A stretch of DNA of 64,000 nucleotides from NCBI GenBank assembly GCA_023384575.1, contig JAHDVP010000005.1, forward strand, positions 1-64,000. The letters are read 5' to 3'. Source of the DNA: Acidobacteriota bacterium (GTDB taxonomy: Bacteria > Acidobacteriota > Vicinamibacteria > Vicinamibacterales > JAFNAJ01). Below the pieces are notes generated by a model, which ran no database searches, was not told the origin of the DNA, and saw only the letters and a program-made list of their open reading frames with translations. The position numbers and the translations under genes were made by a program. Shown in pieces: positions 18,403 to 27,645 of the stretch; position 1 is the stretch's first letter, and the number at the start of each line of letters is the position of its first letter.

Positions 18403-18645
18403 GAAGACTCCTTTGAGAGAATGGAAACGTCGGTCGTGCATTAGACATTTGACGTAAAAGCAAATACTTCGCCACATAAGGACAAAAATACAACGAAGGT
18501 CACAAGTTGCATGAATACAACTATTTAAGCTGTCATACATGTGTTCAGTGTTCAATAACAGAACGGTCAGTGTGCAACATGTCCAAACGATTGAACTATG
18601 AAACCAAACTGCTGGATCCACTCCCAGGGGAGAAGAGCATTCCTC
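18403..18645. other. AT-rich divergent intergenic region
   Basis: This 243-bp stretch between the TonB receptor and the ferredoxin gene is markedly AT-rich compared with its surroundings, especially from 18440 to 18600. It holds two ACATGT hexamers (at about 18536 and 18578) and short GTTCA repeats between them. No promoter with a good -35/-10 pair could be assigned with confidence on either strand. It is probably the control region for both genes. Confidence 0.4.
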
Positions 18646-19053
18646 ATGGCCACTGACCACAAGACCCCCTCTCGCCGGCGCCGCCAGCAGCGAGCGGCAC
18701 GCGCCGCCGGCCTGCCGGCCTCCAGCCGTCACATCTTCCTCTGCGGCGATGACGACAAGCAGAAGTGCGCCAGTCGTGAGCGACTGCGCGCCGCCTGGAA
18801 GCTGCTCAAGCGACGGCTCGACGAGCTCGGGCTGGCCGACGCGGGCACCGTGGCGCGAACCCGGACGCACTGTCTCCGCGTCTGCGAGGCGGGCCCCATC
18901 GCCGTCGTCTACCCGGAGGGCGCCTGGTATGGTGAGTGCGATGCCGAGAGGCTCGAGCGGATCGTCCGCGAGCACCTGGTGGGTGGGCGAGTCGTCGACG
19001 ATCTGCTGATCCTGGCGAGGCCACTGGCGCCCGACGCGCCGTCGGAGCCATGA
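18646..19053 (+). CDS. Thioredoxin-like [2Fe-2S] ferredoxin
   Basis: A 135-residue protein with a basic N-terminus, followed by a thioredoxin-fold ferredoxin domain. The four cluster cysteines lie in the order LC-GDDDKQKC-(about 35 residues)-HCLRVC, and the block CEAGPIAVVYPEGAWYG is typical of this family (NuoE-like or shethna-type ferredoxins). It would shuttle electrons in the cytoplasm. The start at 18646 is favoured over the upstream ATG at 18598 because a purine-rich GGGGAGAAG stretch lies before it, but this is not certain. It is convergent with apaG. Confidence 0.82.
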   Translation: MATDHKTPSRRRRQQRAARAAGLPASSRHIFLCGDDDKQKCASRERLRAAWKLLKRRLDELGLADAGTVARTRTHCLRVCEAGPIAVVYPEGAWYGECDAERLERIVREHLVGGRVVDDLLILARPLAPDAPSEP

Positions 19054-19073
19054 GCGGACGCGGCCGGCCGGAG

Positions 19074-19463
19074 TCAGTGGACCGTATAGGGACCGCGCAG
19101 CGTGAACGGCGCGATCTCGGCGTCGAACTGATCGCCGGCCGGCGTCAACATCTGGTAGGTCCCGCGCATGGCGCCGATCGGGTTCGTCAGGGGACAACCC
19201 GAGGTGTATTCGAAGGTGTCGCCCGGCTCGAGGATCGGCTGCTGGCCGACCACCCCGGGACCCTGAACCTCTTCGGTGTGCCCCGCCGCGTCGGTGATAA
19301 TCCAGTGTCGGGTGACGAGTTGCACCGTCTCGTCGCCCTCGTTGGCGATCTCTATCGTGTAGAGGAAGAACCAGCGGTTCTGCTGCGGGTGCGAGTGCTC
19401 GGGCGAATACTCGGCCCGGACGCGCACGCGAATGCCCCGGGTGACCGCTTCCGACGTCGACAT
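19074..19463 (-). CDS. apaG: ApaG-domain protein
   Basis: The 129-residue protein is a complete ApaG (DUF525) domain, a fibronectin-III-like beta sandwich. Signature stretches include RHWIITDAAGHTEEVQGPGV, VGQQPILEPGDTFEYTSG and GAMRGTYQM. ApaG is linked to magnesium and cobalt handling, but its biochemical activity is not settled. The ATG at 19463 gives the usual family length; an open frame further upstream has no similarity to the family. This ATG and the ATG of the opposite gene overlap in CATG (19461-19464), so the two starts are head to head. Confidence 0.9.
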   Translation of the reverse strand: MSTSEAVTRGIRVRVRAEYSPEHSHPQQNRWFFLYTIEIANEGDETVQLVTRHWIITDAAGHTEEVQGPGVVGQQPILEPGDTFEYTSGCPLTNPIGAMRGTYQMLTPAGDQFDAEIAPFTLRGPYTVH

Positions 19464-19686
19464 GCCGCCATCATACCGCAGCCCGTTGCCGGTCCCGGCT
19501 GGCCTCTGCGGCGCCTGCCGCCACGCGCGGCTCGTGCCGAACGACCGCGGGCACGTGTTCGTGATGTGTCGCCTCTCCGCCACCGACGCCGCGTTCGCCA
19601 GGTACCCGACCCTGCCCGTCGTGGCCTGCCGGGGGTTCGCCTCCTCGACAGGCACGCCGCGAACGGGCGAGGGGGGCGCATCGTGA
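19462..19686 (+). CDS. Small conserved Cys4 protein
   Basis: A 74-residue protein with four cysteines in the pattern CGAC...MC...AC. The core GLCGACRHARLVPNDRGHVF resembles a small conserved bacterial family of unknown function whose members share a CxxC, RG and YPxLPV pattern. Zinc binding is likely but not shown. Coding is supported by this pattern and by the absence of a better frame. The start is uncertain: ATG at 19462 overlaps the start of apaG on the other strand, and a longer form from 19432 is possible. Confidence 0.6.
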   Translation: MPPSYRSPLPVPAGLCGACRHARLVPNDRGHVFVMCRLSATDAAFARYPTLPVVACRGFASSTGTPRTGEGGAS

Positions 19687-19798
19687 GCGGCACCCGATAC
19701 TGCGGCGAAGGGAGATGGCGTTTGAGCCGCCCTGACCTTCCCGGGGGCAGGCCGGTCGCGGCAGCCGGGGACAGGCGCGCCGGGCGCGCGGAGGGCAC

Positions 19799-21613
19799 AT
19801 GAGGCGTGAACGTGGGTTCCCCGACCTCCGGTCGTTCATCGATCGACTCCGGCGCGACGGCGACCTCGCCCGCGTCGAGGTGCCGGTCGACCCGGTGCTG
19901 GAGGTGGCCGAGATCCACCGGCGCGTGATTGCCGCCGGGGGTCCGGCGCTGCTCTTCACGAACGTGAAGGGCGCCGCGTTTCCGCTCGTCACGAACCTCT
20001 TCGGCACGTCGCGGCGTGCCGCCCTCGCGTTCGGCGAGCGACCCCAGCGGCTGATCAGGCGCCTCGTGCACCTGGTCGACACGCTGCTGCCGCCCACCCC
20101 TCGCAAGCTGTGGGACGCCCGTGACGTGGCGCTCGAGGTTCGTCGCATCGGCCTGTCGCGCGGCAGCCGCGGCCCGGTCTCCGAGGTGGTGACGACCGAC
20201 GTCAGGCTCGACCGACTGCCGGCGATCACCTGCTGGCCGGACGATGGCGGGCCGTTTGTGACGTTGCCGCTCGTCTACACCGAGCACCCCGACAAGCCCG
20301 GCCACAACCTCGGGATGTACCGGTTGCACGTGCACGACGCGTCCACGACCGGCATGCACTGGCAGATCGGCAAGGGCGGCGGGTTTCACCATGCCGTCGC
20401 CGAGGCTCGCGGCGAGCGCCTCCCGGTCACCGTGTTCCTCGGCGGCCCGCCCGCGCTCATGCTGTCGGCCATCGCCCCGCTGCCCGAGAACGTGCCCGAA
20501 CTGATGCTGGCCTCGCTCATCGCGGGCGAGCGGCTGCGCCTCGTCGAGGGCCATGGCCCGCACCCGTTGGTCGCGCAGGCCGAGTTCGCCCTCATGGGCA
20601 GCGTGCCACCGCACGTGCGACGTCCGGAAGGTCCCTTCGGGGACCACTACGGCTACTACTCCCTCCGGCACGACTACCCGGTCTTCGAGGTCGAACGGAT
20701 CGCGCATCGTCGCGATGCCATCTACCCGGCGACCGTCGTCGGTAAACCGCGCCAGGAGGACTTCTTCATCGGCGACCTGCTGCAGGACCTGCTGTCGCCA
20801 CTCTTTCCGCTCGTCATGCCGGCAGTGCTCGACCTCTGGTCGTATGGCGAGACGGGCTACCACTCGCTCGCGGCGGCCATCGTCAAGCAGCGGTACAAGC
20901 GGGAGGCGATGGCGAGCGCGTTTCGCATCCTGGGTGAGGGACAACTGTCGCTGCAGAAGTTCGTCCTGGTGACCGACCAGCACGTCGACCTGCGCGACTT
21001 CAAGGCCACGCTCGTGCATCTGCTCGAGCGCACGAACCCGGAGACCGACCTGTACGTGTTCTCCAACCTGGCCATGGACACGCTCGACTACACGGGCCCC
21101 GTGGTCAACGAGGGGTCGAAGGGCGTGTGGCTCGGCCTCGGCGACCCGGTGCGCCGGCTGCCGGGCGCCTTCCAGGCCACCGACGTGCCCGCTGGTGTCG
21201 CCGACGTGCGGGTGTTCTGCCCGGGCTGCCTCGTCGTTGGGGTGCCGGCCTACAGCGAAGAGCCCGGCGTCGCCGACCGCATCGCGGCGCATCCTGCCTT
21301 CGCCGGCTGGCCGCTCGTGGTTCTGAGCGACGAGCCGCGCCGGGCCGTGGCGAGCGCCATGAACTTCCTCTGGACCACGTTCACGCGCTTCGAGCCGGCG
21401 GCCGACATCCATGCCGCGGACGTGCGGGTGGTCCGCAACCACCTGGCCTATTCGGCACCAGTCGTCATCGACGCGCGGATGAAGCCCTGGTATCCGGCCG
21501 AAGTCAGTTGCCGACCCGACATCGCCGCGCGCGTGTCGGCACGCTGGCGCGAGTACTTCCCGGGCGGTGTCGAGATGGGCGACTCGGAGGCCGGCCATCT
21601 CGATCCGGCCTGA
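19799..21613 (+). CDS. UbiD-family (prenylated-FMN-dependent) decarboxylase
   Basis: A 604-residue protein of the UbiD family with the FPDLRSFIDRLRRDGDLARV start. The central block contains the conserved E-G-PFGDHYG motif (RRPEGPFGDHYGYYS) and the metal/prFMN region near NLGMYRLHVHD. It should catalyse reversible decarboxylation of an aromatic or quinone precursor such as polyprenyl-hydroxybenzoate, or of a futalosine-pathway intermediate. No UbiX prenyltransferase is in the window. The ATG follows a CGGAGGG ribosome-binding site. The specific substrate is not assignable from sequence alone. Confidence 0.9.
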   Translation: MRRERGFPDLRSFIDRLRRDGDLARVEVPVDPVLEVAEIHRRVIAAGGPALLFTNVKGAAFPLVTNLFGTSRRAALAFGERPQRLIRRLVHLVDTLLPPTPRKLWDARDVALEVRRIGLSRGSRGPVSEVVTTDVRLDRLPAITCWPDDGGPFVTLPLVYTEHPDKPGHNLGMYRLHVHDASTTGMHWQIGKGGGFHHAVAEARGERLPVTVFLGGPPALMLSAIAPLPENVPELMLASLIAGERLRLVEGHGPHPLVAQAEFALMGSVPPHVRRPEGPFGDHYGYYSLRHDYPVFEVERIAHRRDAIYPATVVGKPRQEDFFIGDLLQDLLSPLFPLVMPAVLDLWSYGETGYHSLAAAIVKQRYKREAMASAFRILGEGQLSLQKFVLVTDQHVDLRDFKATLVHLLERTNPETDLYVFSNLAMDTLDYTGPVVNEGSKGVWLGLGDPVRRLPGAFQATDVPAGVADVRVFCPGCLVVGVPAYSEEPGVADRIAAHPAFAGWPLVVLSDEPRRAVASAMNFLWTTFTRFEPAADIHAADVRVVRNHLAYSAPVVIDARMKPWYPAEVSCRPDIAARVSARWREYFPGGVEMGDSEAGHLDPA

Positions 21614-21631
21614 TGGGCGGGCGGTCGTCCG

Positions 21632-22192
21632 TCAGCTTCGGAACGATCGGGCAAACAGTGCGTGGATCGCCTCCCGGCCGCGGTCGTTGAGCGACCGCGT
21701 CCCCGTGCCGGTGAAGTGGGCGTGGCCCACCCTCGGCAGGTCGCTCGCGGAGCGCTCGCGCCACTCGCTCTCGGCCCAGGTGAACCAACGGCCGCGGTCC
21801 TGGTCGAAGACGTGCAGGGGCTTGTTGCACAGTTTGGCGAACTCGGCGCCCCAGCCGGTCCCGCCCTTCACGGTCTGGTCGGGGAGGATCGAGCCAACGA
21901 CGTAGATCTCCTGGCCGTTGTTGATCTGGTACCAGATGCTCTGCAGGATCTTCCGCAGGGTCGGGCTGTCGGTGTACCGCCGCGCCATCAGGCGCGACAC
22001 GTAGGCGAGGCTGACGTCGCCGGCCAGGAGTTCCTCGTGATTGAGGGAACGGAGCCCTCGGCGTCGCGCGGGCGCATGGCCCTCGAAGGTGAAGTTGACT
22101 TCTTCGATGCCGAAACGCTCGGCGGTCTCGCCGAACTCGGCTTCGGCGCCCGGGGCGCCCCCACTGAACAGGATGTAGTCGGATCGCGTCAT
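21632..22192 (-). CDS. SLOG-superfamily-like nucleotide-binding protein (putative)
   Basis: The 186-residue protein opens with a Rossmann-like strand and a glycine-rich loop (YILFSGGAPGAEAEFGE). It has a second signature GGTGWGAEFAKLCNKPLHVF before the last strand, matching the layout of the SLOG/lysine-decarboxylase-like fold. These proteins bind nucleotides or nucleotide-sugar ligands. No catalytic activity or partner can be assigned from the neighbours. A strong AAAGGA ribosome-binding site precedes the ATG at 22192, so the long upstream frame is not used. It is divergent from a metallophosphoesterase, with a shared 154-bp region. Confidence 0.65.
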   Translation of the reverse strand: MTRSDYILFSGGAPGAEAEFGETAERFGIEEVNFTFEGHAPARRRGLRSLNHEELLAGDVSLAYVSRLMARRYTDSPTLRKILQSIWYQINNGQEIYVVGSILPDQTVKGGTGWGAEFAKLCNKPLHVFDQDRGRWFTWAESEWRERSASDLPRVGHAHFTGTGTRSLNDRGREAIHALFARSFRS

Positions 22193-22346
22193 CGGAGTCC
22201 TTTCACGGCCAGTCAGTTTACCCTGAACCGCCGGAGTGCGTGTCGGCCCGCCGGGCCGAGGCGCCGGACCGCACCGTCCCCTCGGGGCGCTGCGTTCCGT
22301 CGCCGTGCGCGGCGGGTCGTGTCTTCTCGGACGCAGGAGTTCCCAG

Positions 22347-22844
22347 GTGTCGAACGCCACATCACCGATCCTCGTCGGGCTCATCGCCGACACACACGGG
22401 CTCGTTCGTCCCGAGGTGGCGCCGGCCCTGGCGGGCGTCTCTCGAATCCTGCACGCTGGCGACGTGGGCGGCACGGGCGTGCTGTCCGCCCTCGCCGCCA
22501 TCGCGCCCGTCTCGGCCGTATGGGGCAACACCGATCCACTGGGTGAGCCGGGACTTCGCGCTGCGATCGAACTCGAGATCGGTGGCGTTCGGATCCACGT
22601 GAGTCACGGCCACGAACTCGGCGCCCCAACGCCGGTCCGGCTCGTCGAGCGGTACGACGCGGACGTGATCGTCTTCGGCCACACGCACCAGCCGCTCGTC
22701 GAGCGGATCGGCCGGCAGGTCGTCGTGAACCCCGGCGCGGCCGGCCCGGCGCGGTTCCGCCTCGTGCCGAGCGTGGCGAGGCTCGTCATCGCAGCCGGCG
22801 AGGTGCGCGTCGAGCACGTCGCGCTCGTTCCCGGCGCCCGGTAG
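22347..22844 (+). CDS. YfcE/MJ0936-type metallophosphoesterase
   Basis: A 165-residue phosphoesterase with the full set of calcineurin-like motifs: LIADTHG, HAGDVGG, WGNTD, SHGH and FGHTHQP. Proteins of this small family hydrolyse phosphodiesters with a di-metal centre; the substrate is not predicted. GTG at 22347 is the start: an AGGAG Shine-Dalgarno is 7 nt upstream and the first motif begins 12 residues in. Longer in-frame forms lack such a site. The gene is divergent from the SLOG-like gene. Confidence 0.92.
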   Translation: MSNATSPILVGLIADTHGLVRPEVAPALAGVSRILHAGDVGGTGVLSALAAIAPVSAVWGNTDPLGEPGLRAAIELEIGGVRIHVSHGHELGAPTPVRLVERYDADVIVFGHTHQPLVERIGRQVVVNPGAAGPARFRLVPSVARLVIAAGEVRVEHVALVPGAR

Positions 22845-22905
22845 TTCGACGGGGAGAGATCACGCTCCCGCGGCGGCAGCCCGCGCCGCGGGGTCGCGCC
22901 GCCGG

Positions 22906-24546
22906 TCATTGCCGTCGTTCACGCAATCCGGCGAGCAAATCGAGATAGGCCGCGTTCGTCCACCCGAACCCGATCTCGTTCGAGCTGTATCCGAAGGTGA
23001 TGCCCGCCGAGACCTCCGACTCCCTCGCGACGACGTCGTACTTCTCGACGATGACCCGGTGTTCCTCGAACTCCTTGGTGACGAGTTCGAGGAACTTCGA
23101 CGCGATGCGGTCGGCGTCGTCGTCGAAGCCGTAGCGGCGGAGGCCTCGGACGGCAATCAGCTGCAGCGGGGCCCAGCCAAACGGCGCATCCCACTGGCTG
23201 CCACTGCGCACGGTGGAGGTCAGCAGGCCGCCGGCCGCTTCGAGACGCGGCAGGCTGGTCACGACGCGGCGCGCCTGGTCAGGCGAGGCGGCGCCCACCC
23301 AGAGCGGGTAGAAGGTCGTCGCGAACTCGTACGGCCGCCGCCGGCCGTGTCGGACGTTGAAGTCGAAGTACAGCCCGGCCTCCTCGTCCCAGAGGTACCG
23401 GCCGATGGCGGCGCGGCGCCGTTCGGCGCGTTGGTGCCAGATCGTCACGTCGTCGCGACCGAGCTCCGCCGCGATGGCGGCTGCGTCGACCTCCATCTGG
23501 TAGAGGAGGCTGTTCAGGCAGACCGGCGCATAGTGGACGATGTCGACGCTGAACGGACCGAATCGGTTCGACGGGTCGAAACCCGACTCGCGCATCGATC
23601 GGTCGCCCTTGTAGAAGAGCGGGGTGAGCCGGTCGGCCGCCCGATCGTAGAACTCGGTCACGTCGTAGTCGTCAATGGGCGTCGTGCGGTAGAAGGCCTT
23701 GACGCGGTCGTAGTGCGTGCGACCCGCCTCGTCCTTCTCGTCACTCACGACCTCGGGCGCGGGTCCCTCGCCGGTGTCGTAGTACCGCGACAGGCCGGTC
23801 GTGGCGTCGAGGTGCGGCGGTGTCGTCCAGAACGCGTAATAGCGCTCGATGGCCTGCCACGTGCCCGCCAGCCAGGTCCGGTCGAGGGTGTGCCGGTACA
23901 CGTCGCGCACCATCGGCGTCAGCAGCGGTGGCTGCGACCGCGTGAGGTAGTACGTGCGGTTCGCGTTGAGGATGGTGCCGTAGTGGGTGACCTGGTACAC
24001 GAAGTTGTCGACCATGTCGCGGGCGCGTGCGATCTCACCGTCGTGCAGCAGGCCCACGTTGATGAAGTAACTGTCCCAGCCGTACATCTCGTTGAATCGG
24101 CCTCCTGGAACGACGTACGGCCTGGGCAGGTAGAGCAGGCCATGACGCTCGACGGAGGTCGCCTGCGCGGGCAACGAGAGGAGGGTCACGGCGGCACGCC
24201 GCTCGCCCTCGAGGATGGCGTCGATCGTCCGGCGCACGTCGTCGAGACGTTCCGACCGGGCCACGTACACCGGCCAGGCCTCGCCAGGTCCCAGGGGCAT
24301 CTTCGGGTCGGCGGCTGCCTCAGGCAGGTCGGCCAGCGACCGCGACAGCGTCGTCCAGCCGGTCGCGATGTAGGCGCGGACGGCGGCCACGCGGTCGGCC
24401 GAGGGTGGGGCGACCGCGGGCGGGGTGGCGACCTGCGCGGCGCGCAGGCCCGCCGCAAGCAGCACGCACGCGACGGCAAGCGCCAGCCATGCCGCGGGGT
24501 GCTGACGCAGACGGGAGGGTGAGAACCCGGGGGGGCGCGGGGGCAT
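22906..24546 (-). CDS. treA: Periplasmic alpha,alpha-trehalase (GH37)
   Basis: A 546-residue glycosyl hydrolase of family GH37. Both signature motifs are present: PGGRFNEMYGWDSYF and QWDAPFGW. The likely acid is the Asp in ESGFDPSNRFG, with a Glu in SSNEIGFGW as base. It hydrolyses trehalose to glucose. A signal peptide (hydrophobic AAWLALAVACVLLAAGL after a basic start) indicates export. The ATG at 24546 is chosen because the signal peptide begins just after it; the longer frame is not supported. Its start overlaps, in CATG, an in-frame ATG of the divergent pepF frame, although pepF probably starts further in. Confidence 0.93.
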   Translation of the reverse strand: MPPRPPGFSPSRLRQHPAAWLALAVACVLLAAGLRAAQVATPPAVAPPSADRVAAVRAYIATGWTTLSRSLADLPEAAADPKMPLGPGEAWPVYVARSERLDDVRRTIDAILEGERRAAVTLLSLPAQATSVERHGLLYLPRPYVVPGGRFNEMYGWDSYFINVGLLHDGEIARARDMVDNFVYQVTHYGTILNANRTYYLTRSQPPLLTPMVRDVYRHTLDRTWLAGTWQAIERYYAFWTTPPHLDATTGLSRYYDTGEGPAPEVVSDEKDEAGRTHYDRVKAFYRTTPIDDYDVTEFYDRAADRLTPLFYKGDRSMRESGFDPSNRFGPFSVDIVHYAPVCLNSLLYQMEVDAAAIAAELGRDDVTIWHQRAERRRAAIGRYLWDEEAGLYFDFNVRHGRRRPYEFATTFYPLWVGAASPDQARRVVTSLPRLEAAGGLLTSTVRSGSQWDAPFGWAPLQLIAVRGLRRYGFDDDADRIASKFLELVTKEFEEHRVIVEKYDVVARESEVSAGITFGYSSNEIGFGWTNAAYLDLLAGLRERRQ

Positions 24547-24634
24547 GTCAGTACGATACCCGATCGGCCCGGCCACGGGGCGCTGCCGGCCCGGCGTGCC
24601 GGACCCGAGGGGCCTCGTGGCGCCGGCGAGTAGA

Positions 24635-26488
24635 ATGAAGCCGATGCCGAGTCCACCCACCCCGACGCGTTCCGCGGCCCCGCGGCGCCGCGAAGACATC
24701 CCGACGGCGTTCACCTGGAACCTCTCCGACATCTATGCCGACTGGCCCGAGTGGCAGGCGGGGTGCACGGCGTTGGCCGAGGGCATCGACCGCTACGCGG
24801 CGCTTCAAGGGACGTTGGCGCGCGGCGCCGATCGCCTGCTGGCGGTGCTCGAGCTCTCGGACGTGCTCGGCCAGCTGGCCTACAAGGTCTACTACTACGC
24901 GGCGCTGAAGCACGACGAGGACCAGCGCGACAACGAGGCCAACGGCCGGCGACAGCAGGTGCAGGCCCTGCTCGCCCGCTGGAGTCAGAGCATCGCCTGG
25001 TTTCACCCGGAGCTGCTGAGAATCCCCCTCGACATCGTGCGCGCCTGGATGGAGGCCCAGCCGAAGCTGGGGGTCTACCGCTTCGCGCTCGAGGAGGTGT
25101 ACCGGCTCCAGGCGCACGTGCTCGATCACGACGGCGAGCGTTTGCTGTCGCTGGCCAACCGCCTCGAGGAGGCACCGCACGAGGCTTACGAGGCGCTCTC
25201 GACCGCGGATGTACGGTGGCCGACGATCACGCTGAGCACCGGAGAGCCGGTGGAGGTGACCTACGGCCGGTATCGCGCCATCCTCGAGACGAACCGGGTC
25301 CAGGCCGACCGGGCACTGGCGTTCCGCGCGCTGCACGAGACGTTTGCGAGCGACCAGAACACGTACGCCGCCCTGTACCACGGTGTGCTGCAGCGTGACT
25401 GGTTCGTGGCGCGGGCGAGACGCTACGAGACCACGCTCGATGCGGCGCTCTTCGGCAATGCCATTCCTCCTGCCGTGGTGGAGAACCTGCTGGCGGCGAC
25501 GCGGGCGGGCGTTGCGCCCCTGCAGCGGTACCACCAGCTGCGAAGGCGGGCGCTCGGGCTCGAGACCTACCACATGTACGACGGCTCGGTGCCGATCGTG
25601 GAGTTCGATCGGAAGTACGAGTACGCGGAGGTCCTCGACTGGCTCGTCGCCTCGGTCGCGCCGCTCGGCCTCGACTACCAGGCCGACATGCGTCGGGCCT
25701 TCGACGGCCGGTGGATCGACGTGTACGAGAACCCGGGCAAGCGGAGCGGAGCCTACTCGGCGGCCGTCTACGGCGTGCACCCGTACATGCTGCTCAACTA
25801 CAACGAGACGCTCGACGCGGTGTTCACGCTCGCCCACGAGATGGGCCACTCGATGCACACGCTGCGGTCGCACGCGCACCAGCCATTCGTCTACTCCGAC
25901 TACACGATTTTCGTCGCCGAGGTGCCGTCGACGTTGAGCGAGGCGCTGTTCCTGGAGTTCATGCTGCAGCGTGCCGACGACCCGCGCGAGCGCGTCGTGC
26001 TGCTGCAGCACGCCATCGACTCGATCGTCGGCACCTTCTACACCCAGGTGCTGTTCGCCGACTTCGAGCTCGAGGCGCACCGGCTCGTCGAACGAGGCGA
26101 GCCGGTGACGGCCGACGTGCTCGGCGCGCTCTACATGGAGCGTCTGCGCGCGTACCACGGCGATGCCGTCGACTACGACGACCTGTCGCGGGTGACGTGG
26201 GCGAGGATTCCGCATTTCTTCAACTCGCCCTACTATGTCTATCAATACGCCACCTGCTTCGCGAGCACGGCCCGGCTGGTGGCCGACCTGCTCGGTGACG
26301 ACGCGGGCCGCCGCGAGGCGACCGTCGCGCGCTATCTCGGTCTGTTGAAGGCGGGCGGAAGCGATCAGCCGATGATCCTGCTCGAGCGGGCCGGCGTCGA
26401 CCTCAGCGAGCCGGCGACGGTCGGGGCGGTCGTCGACGAGCTCGACCGGCTCGTGTCGAAGCTCGAGGCCGCGGTGGCCGAGTTGTAG
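24635..26488 (+). CDS. pepF: M3-family oligoendopeptidase F
   Basis: The 617-residue peptidase has the M3 core with the zinc motif HEMGHSMHT and flanking helices typical of oligoendopeptidase F (FVYSDYTIFVAEVPSTLSEA, then a downstream Tyr/His region near FNSPYYVYQYATCFAS). It degrades short peptides in the cytoplasm. Start options are the ATG at 24635 or 24644; a TAGAAT box (24631-24636) directly before 24644 would give a leaderless mRNA beginning there. The longer form from 24545 is unlikely because its extra residues are Pro/Arg-rich and unlike the family. No signal peptide is seen. Confidence 0.92.
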   Translation: MKPMPSPPTPTRSAAPRRREDIPTAFTWNLSDIYADWPEWQAGCTALAEGIDRYAALQGTLARGADRLLAVLELSDVLGQLAYKVYYYAALKHDEDQRDNEANGRRQQVQALLARWSQSIAWFHPELLRIPLDIVRAWMEAQPKLGVYRFALEEVYRLQAHVLDHDGERLLSLANRLEEAPHEAYEALSTADVRWPTITLSTGEPVEVTYGRYRAILETNRVQADRALAFRALHETFASDQNTYAALYHGVLQRDWFVARARRYETTLDAALFGNAIPPAVVENLLAATRAGVAPLQRYHQLRRRALGLETYHMYDGSVPIVEFDRKYEYAEVLDWLVASVAPLGLDYQADMRRAFDGRWIDVYENPGKRSGAYSAAVYGVHPYMLLNYNETLDAVFTLAHEMGHSMHTLRSHAHQPFVYSDYTIFVAEVPSTLSEALFLEFMLQRADDPRERVVLLQHAIDSIVGTFYTQVLFADFELEAHRLVERGEPVTADVLGALYMERLRAYHGDAVDYDDLSRVTWARIPHFFNSPYYVYQYATCFASTARLVADLLGDDAGRREATVARYLGLLKAGGSDQPMILLERAGVDLSEPATVGAVVDELDRLVSKLEAAVAEL

Positions 26489-26558
26489 GGCCGGATCGAG
26501 AGCCGACCGACGTGCGCCACCTCGTCACATCGACCGTGCCCCCCACAGGAGCCGCTCC

Positions 26559-27587
26559 ATGATCCGGAAACCCGTCGTCCTCATCACCGGTGCCGGCGGC
26601 GAGATCGGCCATGGCCTGATCGAGGCGCTCGCCAGCGACGGCGCACGGCGCATCATCACGCTCGACGTCAACCCGCTCCACGCCTCCCTGCGCGAGAAGG
26701 TGGCCCGGGAGTTCACCGGCTCGATCCTCGACGGCTCGCTGCTCGAACGCATCCTGGCCGAGTACGAGGTCGAGCTGGTGTTCCACCTGGCGGCGCTGCT
26801 CTCGACGCGTTCGGAGTTCACGCCCATCACGGCGCACCACGTGAACGTCGAGGGGACGTTGAACCTGCTCGAGTTCGCGCAGAAGGAAGGGGAGTCGCAC
26901 GGGCGCCCCGTGGTGTTCGTCTACCCCTCATCGATTGCCGCCTATGGGCTGCCCGACCTCGCCACGCGCGAGCAGGCGGGCAAGGTGAAGGAAGACGAGT
27001 ACAACCAGCCGACCACGATGTACGGGTGCAACAAGCTCTACTGCGAGCAGCTCGGCCGGTACTACGCGCGGCACTACAAGCAACTGGCGGCCGATCGCCC
27101 GCCCGGACGGGTCGACTTCCGGGCCGTGCGGTTTCCCGGCCTGATTTCGGCGATCACCCTGCCTTCCGGAGGAACGTCCGACTTCGCTCCGGAGATGATC
27201 CACGCGGCCGCACGCGGTGAGGCGTACGCGTGCTTCGTGAGGCCGGACACGAGGATTCCCTTCATGGCCATGCCGGATGGCGTGGACGCGCTGCTCGGGC
27301 TCGCCGCAGCGCCGGCCGAGCGGCTCAGCCGGACGGCGTACAACCTGTCGGCGTTCAATCCTTCCGCCGACGAAGTGCGCCGGGTCGTCATCGAGAGCTT
27401 CCCGGGGGCCAACGTCACCTGGCGCGTCGACGAACGCCGGCAGGGCATTGTCGATTCGTGGCCGGCCGACGTCGACGACAGCGCCGCCAGGACCGACTGG
27501 GGCTTCTCGCCGAGGTACGACTTCTCGCGGGCGTTCTCGGAGTACCTCATCCCGACCATCCGCCAGCGATACCAGCGACACGGCTGA
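26559..27587 (+). CDS. tdh: NAD-dependent L-threonine 3-dehydrogenase, short-chain (SDR) type
   Basis: A 342-residue extended SDR with the NAD motif TGAGGEIG and the catalytic Ser/Tyr/Lys (VYPSSIAAYG, YGCNKLYCE). Two blocks match short-chain L-threonine dehydrogenases rather than sugar epimerases: GGTSDFAPEMI and DTRIPFMAMPDGVDALL. The expected reaction is oxidation of L-threonine to 2-amino-3-ketobutyrate. A KBL lyase partner is not in the window. An AGGAG ribosome-binding site is 7 nt before the ATG. Epimerase activity cannot be excluded on sequence alone. Confidence 0.8.
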   Translation: MIRKPVVLITGAGGEIGHGLIEALASDGARRIITLDVNPLHASLREKVAREFTGSILDGSLLERILAEYEVELVFHLAALLSTRSEFTPITAHHVNVEGTLNLLEFAQKEGESHGRPVVFVYPSSIAAYGLPDLATREQAGKVKEDEYNQPTTMYGCNKLYCEQLGRYYARHYKQLAADRPPGRVDFRAVRFPGLISAITLPSGGTSDFAPEMIHAAARGEAYACFVRPDTRIPFMAMPDGVDALLGLAAAPAERLSRTAYNLSAFNPSADEVRRVVIESFPGANVTWRVDERRQGIVDSWPADVDDSAARTDWGFSPRYDFSRAFSEYLIPTIRQRYQRHG

Positions 27588-27645
27588 CGCCGGACCCGAG
27601 CGGGGAGACCGGCCGGCGGAGCCGTGGCGCCCGGCGTGGCCCACC

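Noticed and set aside
16015-18444. 809-codon plus-strand open frame opposite the TonB receptor
   Set aside because: No recognisable domain; composition mirrors the codon complement of the receptor gene.
18403-19197. Extension of the TonB receptor frame upstream of 18402
   Set aside because: The extension has no signal peptide or similarity and crosses the AT-rich control region. AAGGAG and a signal peptide mark ATG 18402.
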